64,000 nucleotides of DNA from Brachypterus glaber (lineage: Eukaryota > Arthropoda > Insecta > Coleoptera > Kateretidae): assembly GCA_958510825.1 (NCBI GenBank), contig OY294048.1, forward strand, positions 26,484,680 to 26,548,679. The letters run 5' to 3'. How positions within the stretch are numbered: the stretch's first letter is position 1; every line of letters begins with the position of its first letter. The notes under the pieces were generated by a model. The model saw nothing but the letters and a program-made list of their open reading frames with translations, was not told the DNA's origin and did not search any database. The position numbers and the translations under genes are program-made. Shown one piece after another: positions 1 to 11,200 of this stretch.

Positions 1-464
1 AAAATTTTAAAGTTACCCCTCCCGCCTAAAGGTGTGGGTGAAAAAAAAAGTGCTTTAATAAAAAGGGTCATTCTTGATATTGAAGCTTATTGCCAAATTT
101 AAAAAACATCTGTTGCGCTTTCTGAGATATCGACTTGTAACACTTCAAATAGCGTGTTGTTCGAGTTTTTTAATAGTCTAATTTGACAGTTAAAAAAAAA
201 CTTTTTTGGTCAATTATGTAACTTTTTATGCTGAATTTAAATCTGAAAAAAAATCTGCTTTGATAAAAAAGTGTCATCCTTGATATTGAACCTTAGTACC
301 AAATTCGAAAAACTTATCTGACACGGTTTCTGAGATATCGACTTTAAATGGACCACCCGGTACCCCACATATTATGACTTTATTATTTAAGTTATGGAAA
401 TAAAACTTATACCAGTTAATAATAGCTTTTGTTTTCGAGTATTTAATAGTCATTTTAATTATTA
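1..464. other. AT-rich non-coding DNA with a diverged direct repeat
   Basis: No gene is visible. Two related stretches near 80-137 and 285-340 each read 'ttattgaac/ccaaatt...aaac...tctgagatatcgactt', so this is probably an old, diverged repeat. The phrase 'gagatatcgactt' also occurs in the arms of the foldback elements at 23524 and 45989, which suggests a common repeat origin. Confidence 0.5.
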
Positions 465-770
465 TTTTAAATAAAAATATATAATTGTAACTGTTATTTA
501 TCGTGAATCGGTTAAAAAATATTTAATTATTTTAAATTATTTAATTTTTAAATTTATTAATAAAATGTAAATATTGTTTTAAGGATTATTTAATAAGAAT
601 TCTATGAATTTAATATATTTTAAATAAAAATATATAATTGTAACTGTTATTTATCGTGAATCGGTTAAAAAATATTTAATTATTTTAAATTATTTAATTT
701 TTAAATTTATTAATAAAATGTAAATATTGTTTTAAGGATTATTTAATAAGAATCCTATGAATTTAATCTA
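465..770. repeat. 153-bp tandem duplication, two copies
   Basis: Positions 465-617 and 618-770 are nearly identical, with a 153-bp offset. Both start 'ttttaaataaaaatatat' and end near 'aagaat(t/c)ctatgaattt'. One substitution near the end was noticed. No coding potential; probably a recent slippage or unequal-exchange duplication. Confidence 0.9.
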
Positions 771-811
771 TTTTTATCTTGACAGAATTTCAAGATGAGA
801 CTTTAAATGTC

Positions 812-1420
812 ATTTATTTATTTTTATTTATTTATTAATTTCATTTACAATATTAGCATATAAGTTAATATTCCGCCTAAACCGAAAGGTTTGAGCTGCG
901 GTGAAATATAAAAATATATATATTTTTTTTAAATACAATTATTATACTTAATGACATTTTAATCAGTAATACTATATAAAGAAAAACTATAAATTTAAAT
1001 ACAAATTTTAATACAAAGAGAACAAGTCTGAGGGGCTCTGTAGGGAAGTATTTATCTCTTTCTTGTCAAAAAAGATAAGAAGCAAAGCAGCAAGGAAAAA
1101 ATTAATATATGTGTGTGAAATATATTGACATCACATTCTGAAACCATATAATTTAAACAGGGGCGTACAAAACTATAATAATTTAGCTTAAAATGTTATA
1201 AAAATAATTTGTATCAGACTGTATAATAATTTTTTTTTAGTTCCATTTTACGTTTATTTTTTGTTAATATTTTTATATTATTCGGTATTAAATTATACTA
1301 TTTAGGTCCGTAGTAAAATATACTTTTTTGTAAATGACTAGAACGAAAAAGAGGCATATTAAGAATGTTTAATATTTCCTTATTTTTCTTAAATTATTAA
1401 CAATTTTTATTAATATTATT
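812..1420 (-). mobile_element. Decayed 3' end of a minus-strand LINE (probable)
   Basis: A (TTTA)-rich tract at 812-840 is followed by 'ccgcctaaaccgaaaggttt'. This resembles the 3' UTR of the LINE at 19677-22362, where 'ccgcctaaactaaagttt' lies at the same distance from that element's tail. The reading is a 5'-truncated, non-coding LINE relic on the minus strand. The right boundary is uncertain, and nothing interpretable is seen from about 1150 to 1690 apart from AT-rich sequence. Confidence 0.4.
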
Positions 1421-1689
1421 GAATTTTATTGTATTGCCTTCGCGAAGCTATGCCGCTTGACCCTGACATAAAAACATTATTTTGGCAGCAATATAGGTGG
1501 ATTAGATCGATATACAACGCTGCTCGTTTTTCCGCGTGAATATATTTACGTTTCGCCCAAAATTACAGATCAAAGGCTATGACTTGCCTATGAAGTCTAC
1601 TGCTTTCCACAAAATAGTTATCGCGTGCTTGATAAGAATCTATTCCGACGTTCCTGAGAAGAAAAAGAATATCGTTTTTTTTTAAATTC

Positions 1690-2540
1690 TGGTAGGGTAA
1701 GCATGTTGAGGGGAATTAACACCATAGCTAAATCCTAGGCGCTACATCACAGAGAATGGGCACTAGCTCTATTCTTTGATGTTGAAGGGGCTTTTGACAA
1801 AGCTAGAACGTCAACTATCTGTGCTGCGCTACAATCCAGGGGTACTCCAACGGCGCTGATCAGCTGGGTCAGGGAGGAGAGGAATGTCACTGCCTCACAG
1901 GAAGGCTGTCAGCTCTGCATCGGGGTGACGGGGGGCTGACCTTAGGGCAGTTGCCTCTCCCCCCATTTATGGTGCTTAGTGATGGACGGCCTACTAGAGA
2001 GGCTAACAGCTGCAGGACTTTATGCGCAGGCTTTCGCAGATGAAGGAACGATTTTGATCATGGGAAAGTTTCTCGATACCATATGCGAACTAATGCAAAC
2101 GGCATGTTGAATCATTGAGGACTGGTGTAGAGAAAACGGCTCAGTGATCTGGTGGCGTAGTGTTAGGAAAACCACAATTTCTCAGATTCTGGGAAAAATC
2201 CAAAGACTAGCTTGTCTTGGAATCATCGGAGTAATAAGGACAACACCCCAAGCTGCTCTAGAGGTCCTACTGGGACTACCGTCACTCTCCATCTGGATCC
2301 AGAAGGAGGCAATGGCTAGCTTTCTCAGACTTAGGGACTCTGGTAGTTGGATGGGCAGGAAGGCGAACTACGGTCACGGCAAAATCGGTGATATTTTGAA
2401 AGGGACATCCCAATTGGTAGTATCAGAGTGATTGAGGCAGAGGATCGATTAAAGTTCGATAGAAGTTTCTCTCTCAAGATTCCGACAAAGGAGGAATGGG
2501 AAAAAAATACAATTTGCGCTAAATACTTTGGTGTGCTATA
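1690..2540 (+). pseudogene. R1/LOA-like LINE reverse transcriptase, left part (broken)
   Basis: Fragments of a non-LTR reverse transcriptase are readable in shifting frames. Around 1760-1800 there is ALFFDVEGAFDKA, the catalytic-aspartate block. Near 1930-1990 there is a damaged GCPQGG...SP block followed by MDGLLERL. Near 2025 the active site is degraded to FADEG, where FADDG would be expected. The frame from 2144 to 2431 carries the post-RT stretch (GKIQRLACLGI, RTTPQAALEVLLGLP) typical of LINEs that have a C-terminal RNase H. Many stops and frameshifts mean it is long dead. The coding text stops at 2540, where a minus-strand LINE is inserted, and resumes with RNase H at 5031. Confidence 0.8.
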
Positions 2541-5030
2541 ATAATAATAATAATAATAATTTATTGTTCAAAAATACCTTATAAAGATGTAGAACAAGTC
2601 TGTGAGCAAAAAAATAAAGACACATGTATATAAATAACATAAAAAATAGAAGTAAACCTAAGAATACAATAAAACATAAAGTTTTTTATTCCATTTTAGG
2701 GACTTCCACTAAGATAATGATCAATACTATAATAACACTGTTCGACAAGGTAGTTGTGTAAGTTTCTTTTAAAAATGTTTACATTTTCAATATTTTTAAA
2801 GGTTAGTGGCAGCTTATTATAAATCTTAATGCCCATATAAAAGGGGCCATGCTCATATGCAACTGTACTATGATGGGGTAAAATAAAATTGTTTGCGTGT
2901 CTCGTAGGATACTGATGTGTCATATTAAAGGAAGTAAACAAATGTTTATTTTTAAAAACAAACATAAGTACTTCCTTAATGTAAATGGAAGGAACTGTTA
3001 AAAGTTTTAATTCTTTAAAATAAGGAACACAAGATGTAGTGGGTGAGACACCTACCATATTCCTAACAGCTTGTTTTTGTTTTTTAAATACATTTACAGC
3101 TAGACTACTGGAACCCCAAAATATGATACCATACATAACTTTGGCATAAAAATTAGAATAGTAGTAACTAAGAGTTATCTGTTTATTTGTAATTTGATGT
3201 AATCGTAATAATGCATAGCAGGTCGAAGATAATTTTTTACATAAATCTGACACCTGGACATCCCATTTTAGCTGCTCATCTATATAAACACCCAGAAATT
3301 TAGTTGAGCTTACTTGGGCTATCGATCTAGAATCTAGCTTAATATAGTGACTGTATAAAAATTGTGGCTGTATGAATTTGAAGTGAATAAATGACGTTTT
3401 ATCAATATTTAACAAAAGCCTGTTATTTGAGAACCAGTTTCTAAATTTAACTAATATATTTTGAGCAGCCGAAACAGTATCCTCCAGGTTATCAGAAGTA
3501 CATAAGTAATTGGTATCATCAGCAAATAATATTAAATTTTCCTCATCAAAAGAGTCAACCAAATCATTAATAAAAAGTATGAACAACAAGGGCCCTAGAA
3601 CAGACCCTTGTGGACGCCACAGGTTATATTTTCCTCACTAGAAATACTACCATCAATTCTAACAACCTGAGAACAATTTTTAAGATATGATCGAAACCAG
3701 TTTAGTTTAAGTAAAAGCAGCTCATGATCTACAAGGTCAAAAGCTTTGCTCAAATCTAAAAATATTCCAATACATTTCTTTTTATCATTCATATTTTCAT
3801 ATAAACTAAGCAAAAAATCCAAAATTGCTGTTTTTGTAGATTTATTTTTTAAGAAGCCATGTTGTGATGAAGTAAGTATAAAAAATTGATCTAAAAAATG
3901 TATGACTTTATTAAAAATAACCCTTTCAAGAATTTTGGAGATACCTGATAAAAGAGATATTGGTCTATAATTGTCAATGCACGTTACATCACCTTTTTTA
4001 TGTAGAGGGATAATTTTAGCGACCTTAAGTATGTCAGGAAAAACGCCCTTAGAAATTGACAAATTTATCAAATGAACAAGGGGTGTAATAATATAATCCA
4101 TTGAGTTTTTTAACATATTACATGTAATGCCATCTAAACCTGCCGTGTTAGACTTTTTTAAATTTTTAATCATTTTAATAATATCTTCATTGCATACTGG
4201 GGACATGAACATTGTTGGATAGTGTTTATCTTTTATATTTGGAAATTTATCAGATTTTTTTTTATACTTTAGTGAGACGCCAGCGAAATGTTTGTTAAAT
4301 ATATTGGCAATAGTTTTCGGATTTGACTCTATTTTATTATCATATTTGACTTCTTTTACAGCGTACATTTTTTTGTTGTTGGATATATTACTGTTTATAA
4401 TTTTCCAGGCTATATTAGTTTTATTTTGTGAATTGTCATACAAATGACAATTATACATATTTTTTGCTTTTTTAGTAGCTTACGATAAATTTTTTTATAG
4501 GTTTTGTAATAATTTAGTTCATTTATATTATAATGCCGAGTTTTTGTACAAAATTTTAATTCTTTTTGATGAAACTCTAAGTCCGTTAGTTAACCATGGT
4601 TTGCTTATATTTGTTTTTTTGTTAGAAATGTTTTATATGGAAAACTAATATCAACGTAATACTTAAAGGTGTTAATAAATTCATTAAAAGACTGGTTCAC
4701 ATCTTGAGATGATAACAGAAAGTTCCAATTTTCTTTTTGAAGATAAGAATTTAGTGTATCATAGCCTTCTTTATTATATACCCTAGACATAGTACAGCCC
4801 ATAGGAACATCTCCCCTTGGACATATCTTTGCGTAACAAGCATAGTGATCAGAAATGCCCAATTTGACAACGTTACTAAAAATTATGTCTTTAAAATTTG
4901 AGCACAAACAATCTAGAGAACTTGCAGTTGTCCTAGTAACACGAGTGGGTTCCTTTATTAAATTAGTTAAACCATATGAAGTTAGCAAATTTTTTACATT
5001 TAATGTAAGAGTAACATTATCTAGGAAGTT
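2541..5030 (-). mobile_element. Minus-strand jockey/CR1-type LINE inserted in the R1/LOA-like LINE
   Basis: The element reads right to left. Its 5' end abuts the host RNase H at about 5031, and its 3' end is a (TTA)n tail, seen on the plus strand as 'ataataataataataat' at 2539-2561. It is 5'-truncated within the endonuclease domain. Removing it brings the host LINE text ...FGVL next to TDGSR. The target-site duplication is very short or absent. The 3' UTR spans about 2562-2695. Confidence 0.8.
2696..5030 (-). pseudogene. LINE ORF2 (endonuclease end plus reverse transcriptase), frame-broken
   Basis: Reading on the minus strand, the APE-type endonuclease C-terminus comes first (about 5030-4605), with SSLDCLCSN and the catalytic SDH block (KLGISDHYAC). 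The RT follows in 4458-3595: NTAGLDGI, NYRPISLLS, LDLSKAFDLVDHELLL. An in-frame gap follows HELLLLKL, where the usual residues before NWFRSYL are missing. At about 3618 one base is missing in the PQG block, giving CGVHKGLF and a stop in one frame; the sequence continues in the next frame as LFILFINDLVDSF (from 3589). The active site is FADDTNY (near 3510). The thumb and C-terminal region run to the stop at 2696. A frame break also separates the endonuclease and RT parts (4460-4600). It is therefore inactive. Its C-terminus resembles the LINE at 47.9-48.8 kb. Confidence 0.85.
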
Positions 5031-5735
5031 ACTGACGGCTCGCGTATGGAAGGCATCCAAAGCTCTGGGGCAGGATTCTTCGTGGAGGACCTAGTTTTGA
5101 ACAAGAGTTTTCCACTTGGCTGCTTTTCCACTGTCTTCAAACCTGAGGTCTATGTCATACAGGAAGCGGCAAATTGCAGGGAAATAAGGCAGCACCCGGG
5201 GCACGGCACGATATATACATCTGCTCGGACAGTCAAGCCGCTTTAAAGGCATTGTGCAATCCCAGCACTAGGTGACTCCTAGTCACGGAGTGTGCAGAAG
5301 AGTTAGCAGGGACCAAAAACGTTCAACTGGTTTGGACTTTTTACCGGGTCATAGGGGAATTCCCGGAAACGAGAAGGCAGATAAACTTGCAAGACTCGGA
5401 TCAGAGATGGCCTGCACGGGGCCGGAACCTATATTGGGTGTTACAAGGAAGTAGGTAAATACGCTCTCGATGAGTGGGCTTATACCAAGCTAAAGGAGCA
5501 ATGGAGGGCGGTCGACGGTTGCCGTCTAGCAAAAAACTTCCTGGCTGGCCCAAGCAAATTAAAAACCGACTGGATGCTAGAAAAAGAAAGGACTGCACTC
5601 AGACAACTTGTAGGGGTCCTCACGGGATCTTTGAAACTCCAAGAATCAAGCAAGAGGAAATAAGAGATCTCCCCTGGGCCAATATCCTGACCTTTATTGA
5701 AAGGACGGGCAGGTTCAAGGAGGAATCAAATTAGT
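5031..5735 (+). pseudogene. R1/LOA-like LINE RNase H and C-terminus, right part (broken)
   Basis: This continues the element that ends at 2540. It opens with TDGSRMEG, the usual start of a LINE RNase H (first catalytic Asp), followed by a frame-shifted SDSQAALKAL block near 5220-5250 and FLPGHRGIPGNEKADKLA near 5340-5385, the RNase H C-terminal motif. After that come a 'DWMLEKERTALRQLVG' block (about 5565-5610) and the C-terminal LPWANILTFIERTG (about 5670-5705). The zinc-knuckle stretch normally found between the last two blocks appears deleted. At least three frame changes are present. The 3' UTR probably extends to about 5786, where the Gypsy element starts. Confidence 0.8.
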
Positions 5736-5819
5736 AAATGGCTAGGATTGCCTGGGGTGACAAAAAGGGCCAGAAATGGCCTAGTTGTCCGGCTTTGGCC
5801 AATCCATTGAGACGAGACG

Positions 5820-6095
5820 TATGAAATTAGACATTTATAACAAACAAGGAACGACAGTATTTTTATCAGGTCTAGGAATACCTCACGGACCAATATTGCG
5901 TGCTTTACAACCTGCTATAATGCGTGACGCATTGAATATTATAGAAGACGAGGAAAACTCGCAATATTTTCTATACGGATACAACAATCAAAAAAGAAAC
6001 ATCCCTATTTCAAGTTCAACTTTACAACAACACTTTCCCACCATCAAAAACTTTTCACCCAACAAGATACAGCCTACCTCGGACATATAATTACA
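5820..6095 (+). pseudogene. gag C-terminal fragment fused to the RT thumb
   Basis: The ORF text KQGTTVFLSGLGI...LRALQPAIM and EDEENSQYF resembles the C-terminal half of an errantivirus Gag. At about 6010-6030, with no intervening protease or RT palm, the sequence continues as the RT end (QDTAYLGHIITTEGIKPNP, 6055-6120) in another frame. The junction therefore marks an internal deletion of roughly the gag-pro-RT core. The family call rests on residue patterns only. Confidence 0.6.
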
Positions 6096-6720
6096 ACAGA
6101 AGGTATCAAACCCAACCCCGATGAAATCCGAGCAATAACAGAATTCCCTATGCCAAAAACAAGCAAACAAATCAGAAGCTTTGTAGGTCTATTTGGTTAT
6201 TACCGTAAATTCATACCAAACTTCTCAAAAATAACTAAACCAATGACTCCCTGCCTCAAAAAGAATTCAAAAATCAACTTAAACCCGACCTATGTTAAAT
6301 GTTTCGAAATATCCAGATTTCACCAAAGAGTTCAATATAACCAGCGACGAATCTCAGTTCGCAATATCCGATATCCTTTCTCAAGGACCTCCAGGACAAG
6401 ACAAACCAATAGCGTACGCATCGCGGACTTTAAACTCTGCAGAAATCGCATATAGTATCATCGAAAGGGAATTTTTGCTACAAAATAATTCCGTCGCTAC
6501 ATTTTCGGTCGGAAAATAAAAATTTTCTGCGATCACAAACCATTACACTGGCTTTTCTCTATAAAAAACCCCACATCTTCACGTCTTATACGCTGGAGAC
6601 TATTATTAGAACAATACGATTTTTCTATACACTACAAGCCGGGGTCCTCTATTAGTCATGCAGATTGCCTCTCCCGTGTTAAGATCGACGAACACGAACT
6701 GAACACCAGCGACGTACTCT
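6055..6720 (+). pseudogene. Gypsy pol: RT thumb and RNase H remnant
   Basis: The frame at 6150-6290 has KQIRSFVGLFGYYRKFIPNFSKITKP, the classic Ty3/Gypsy RT connection. RNase H follows in another frame at 6292-6480 (SDESQFAISDILSQ, KPIAYASRTLNSAEIAYS, IEREFL). Then come ICDHKPLHWLFS and RWRLLLEQYDFSIHYKPGS at 6525-6650 and HADCLSRV near 6660. Several frameshifts separate these blocks. The YVDD active site lies in the deleted part. Confidence 0.8.
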
Positions 6721-7329
6721 CAAATTACATAAAGGAATTTAGTGCACAACTCGAAAAAAAAAACTAAGGAGAATGCAAATAAAACTATTTCTAATAAAGC
6801 CGACGACACATTTGATAACATATCCCTAATAGGAAACATTGACAAAAATCCCGACTTAACTGACGTTTCTGACAACCCAATCAGTGAATCTGACGGCGAA
6901 ACAGTACACACTAGCTTAGAAAACCCCATTCTAGAAATTCCCACATCAGAAACACCCATAAATAATTTTTTAAATCAAATGTTTCTTAAAGTCGTTTTAC
7001 ATTCACCAGCCCTTCCAAAATTGTACCATCGATTTCAAAACAAATTAAAAACTATAATTCAAATATCAGAAAATAATTTTGATAAGGAAATTATCAATAT
7101 ATTTAAAGAATTTACTACCAGTGGTAGAACTTACGCCATTAACATTGAAAAACAATATATTCCCAGACTTTCTACCACACTTAAAAACACATTTAAAAAT
7201 AGCTCTTAAAGCAATCATTTGTACAAAAATCCTGGAAGATCTTAAATCACAAGAAGAACAGGAAGAGAAGGTTAAATTTTGTCACGAAAACAAACCACAG
7301 GAAAATATCCGAAACAGAAATATAAATTA

Positions 7330-8218
7330 AAAGAAAACATTACTGGCCAAACATTAGAACCGTAACTAAATACATTAACAACTGTGAAATCTGCCAAATT
7401 TCTAAATACGACCGAAATCCTCCTGAACAAAAACTGGCAATTACCCCAACACCCAGTAGACCATTTGAAATTATTCACGCTGGCGTTTTTACTATAAAGA
7501 CCCAAAAATTTCTTACCATTGTAAACGTTTTTTCAAAATATGCACAAGCGTATCCTATTGAAAGCTCTATCGCTACGGATGTAATAAAAGCCCTCCTGAT
7601 TTTTATGACACACCACGGAACCCAACAAAACAACAAAAATTATTACCACCGATAGTGGAACCGAATTTAAAATAATACTCTTCAAGATTTCACTGCCATG
7701 CATAAGATTACCATTCATTTTACAACCCCAGGCAACCCAAATTCAAATAGCCCCGTTGAACGGTTTCATTCCACAATAATAGAACATTTAAGAATACTTA
7801 AAACAACCAAAAACAACTTAAGTATATGCGACCAATTTTAGGCTACAACGACGCAATTCATTCCGCCACCAAACACCGACCCATAGATCTTATTAACGGA
7901 CACGTAGACTCACGCACACCCTTTGATATAGATGTTAATAAAATAGTTTACACCAATTATATAAACCAACACCGGGATTGTACAAAATAACTTTACAAAT
8001 ATTTAAACGAAACAATGTTAGAACAAAAAAAAACAAAGTAATCGAAAAACAAAACGAAAAAAGACATGAACCTATAATATATAAACCAGGCATGAAGGTA
8101 TACCATAAAACACGCGTTCGTAATAAACTAAAACCCAAATTTAGGCCCAAGATCGTTACAGAAAATAGAAACCTAACAATACAAACAGAACACGCATATA
8201 AAAGCAGGCCTATTTAAA
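7330..8218 (+). pseudogene. Gypsy integrase remnant with a mutated catalytic aspartate
   Basis: A zinc-binding CEIC pair is seen near 7385. The core begins PFEIIHAGVFTIK (7465-7500): the position expected to be the first catalytic Asp of the DDE triad reads Gly (codon at about 7482). The second Asp (TTDSGTEFK, about 7640-7670) and the Glu (NSPVERFHSTII, about 7745-7780) are present but in shifted frames. A basic C-terminal segment (VRTKKNKV, KPGMKVYHKTRVRNKL) ends near 8215, just before the LINE insertion. The region 6740-7330 upstream holds a lower-similarity linker (ORF 6742-7209), consistent with the pol spacer but with no motif I recognise. Confidence 0.8.
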
Positions 8219-8270
8219 GCATTTAGATGAACAAAAAAATAGTTCTAAGCTTTGGAAGACCCTGAAAAAT

Positions 8271-11200
8271 ATGAATGTGTGTACTAACAGTAAAAATGAT
8301 ATTCCTGAAAACCTAAAAAACCCAACCTTAATTAATCAAAATTTTCTAGCTAATTTTACTGACAACGTTTCAGTAGAAACAGCCGAATTTTACAATACGC
8401 ATCGTCACGGTATTAACACTTTTAAATTTCAACTAACAGACATCGACACTGTAAAAAAAACAATTCTGTCTTTAAACTCAAATTCTGCCGGTATTGACAA
8501 CATAAATCTAGACATGATTAAATATTGTATGCCACATATCACTGTTTACATATTGCATATTATAAACTGCTGTTTAGAAAGGGGGTATTTTCCAACACAG
8601 TGGAAAACTGCAGTTGTTCTCCCACTAGCCAAAAAATCTAACCCTGAATCATACGATGACCTTAGGCCTATCAGTTTACTCTCAGTTTTTTCTAAAGTTC
8701 TGGAAAAAATTGTTTATTCCCAGCTTTATAAATATTTTCAAGAAAATAATATTTTACCGGAAAAGCAATTTGGCTTTAGAAAAAATCACAGCACAACAAG
8801 TGCACTACTCGATTTAAATGATGACGTTTTGCGCGATTTAGATCAAAAATTAATTTCTGTTTTAATATCGTTAGATTTTTCCAAAGCTTTTAATACGGTA
8901 AGTCCGTGTCTGCTAGTTGCCAAGTTAAAATATTATGGTTTAGATGAAACTGCGCTCTCATTTTTTGTTAGTTATTTATTTCACAGAACACAGCTCGTAA
9001 AAATTGATGGAAACACATCACCTATTGAAGATGTGCCCTTAGGGGTCCCTCAGGGGTCTATCTTAGGGCCTCTATTGTTTATTATTTATATCGCGGATAT
9101 GTTCCAAAAAGTATTATATGTATCTATGCAAGGTTATGCCGATGACGCGCAAATAAGGTCTAGTTTCAAATTCAACGATTTAGATAATGCTGCAAAAATG
9201 ATAAATCATGATTTAAATTTAATTTTTGAGTATGCTTGTAAAAATAATTTAAAGTTAAATCCTGAAAAAACACAAGCGATGATATTTTGTGGCAAATTTA
9301 AATATAATTCCATAAAAAATAACCTTAATTTAAATATAAATGGTACTAAGATCGAATTTTGTGAGACTGCAAAAAATCTAGGTGTGATCTATGATACTCA
9401 TCTTAAATTTACGGCTCATGTAAGTAGGTTAACCTTAATTAATCAAAAATTTCTAGCTAATTTTACTGACAACGTTTCAGTAGAAACAGCCGAATTTTAC
9501 AATACGCATCGTCACGGTATTAACACTTTTAAATTTCAACTAACAGACATCGACACTGTAAAAAAAACAATCCTGTCTTTAAACTCAAATTCTGCCGGTA
9601 TTGACAACATAAATCTAGACATGATTAAATATTGTATGCCACATATCACTGTTTACATATTGCATATTATAAACTGCTGTTTAGAAAGGGGGTATTTTCC
9701 AACACAGTGGAAAACTGCAGTTGTTCTCCCACTAGCCAAAAAATCTAACCCTGAATCATACGATGACCTTAGGCCTATCAGTTTACTCTCAGTTTTTTCT
9801 AAAGTTCTGGAAAAAATTGTTTATTCCCAGCTTTATAAATATTTTCAAGAAAATAATATTTTACCGGAAAAGCAATTTGGCTTTAGAAAAAATCACAGCA
9901 CAACAAGTGCACTACTCGATTTAAATGATGACGTTTTGCGCGATTTAGATCAAAAATTAATTTCTGTTTTAATATCGTTAGATTTTTCCAAAGCTTTTAA
10001 TACGGTAAGTCCGTGTCTGCTAGTTGCCAAGTTAAAATATTATGGTTTAGATGAAACTGCGCTCTCATTTTTTGTTAGTTATTTATTTCACAGAACACAG
10101 CTCGTAAAAATTGATGGAAACACATCACCTATTGAAGATGTGCCCTTAGGGGTCCCTCAGGGGTCTATCTTAGGGCCTCTATTGTTTATTATTTATATCG
10201 CGGATATGTTCCAAAAAGTATTATATGTATCTATGCAAGGTTATGCCGATGACGCGCAATTAAGGTCTAGTTTCAAATTCAACGATTTAGATAATGCTGC
10301 AAAAATGATAAATCATGATTTAAATTTAATTTTTGAGTATGCTTGTAAAAATAATTTAAAGTTAAATCCTGAAAAAACACAAGCGATGATATTTTGTGGC
10401 AAATTTAAATATAATTCCATAAAAAATAACCTTAATTTAAATATAAATGGTACTAAGATCGAATTTTGTGAGACTGCAAAAAATCTAGGTGTGATCTATG
10501 ATACTCATCTTAAATTTACGGCTCATGTAAGTAGGTTAACCTTAATTAATCAAAATTTTCTAGCTAATTTTACTGACAACGTTTCAGTAGAAACAGCCGA
10601 ATTTTACAATACGCATCGTCACGGTATTAACACTTTTAAATTTCAACTAACAGACATCGACACTGTAAAAAAAACAATCCTGTCTTTAAACTCAAATTCT
10701 GCCGGTATTGACAACATAAATCTAGACATGATTAAATATTGTATGCCACATATCACTGTTTACATATTGCATATTATAAACTGCTGTTTAGAAAGGGGGT
10801 ATTTTCCAACACAGTGGAAAACTGCAGTTGTTCTCCCACTAGCCAAAAAATCTAACCCTGAATCATACGATGACCTTAGGCCTATCAGTTTACTCTCAGT
10901 TTTTTCTAAAGTTCTGGAAAAAATTGTTTATTCCCAGCTTTATAAATATTTTCAAGAAAATAATATTTTACCGGAAAAGCAATTTGGCTTTAGAAAAAAT
11001 CACAGCACAACAAGTGCACTACTCGATTTAAATGATGACGTTTTGCGCGATTTAGATCAAAAATTAATTTCTGTTTTAATATCGTTAGATTTTTCCAAAG
11101 CTTTTAATACGGTAAGTCCGTGTCTGCTAGTTGCCAAGTTAAAATATTATGGTTTAGATGAAACTGCGCTCTCATTTTTTGTTAGTTATTTATTTCACAG

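Noticed and set aside
2144..2431. 95-codon ORF as an independent gene
   Set aside because: Its sequence is the post-RT part of a decayed LINE, continuous with RT text upstream and RNase H beyond the insertion.
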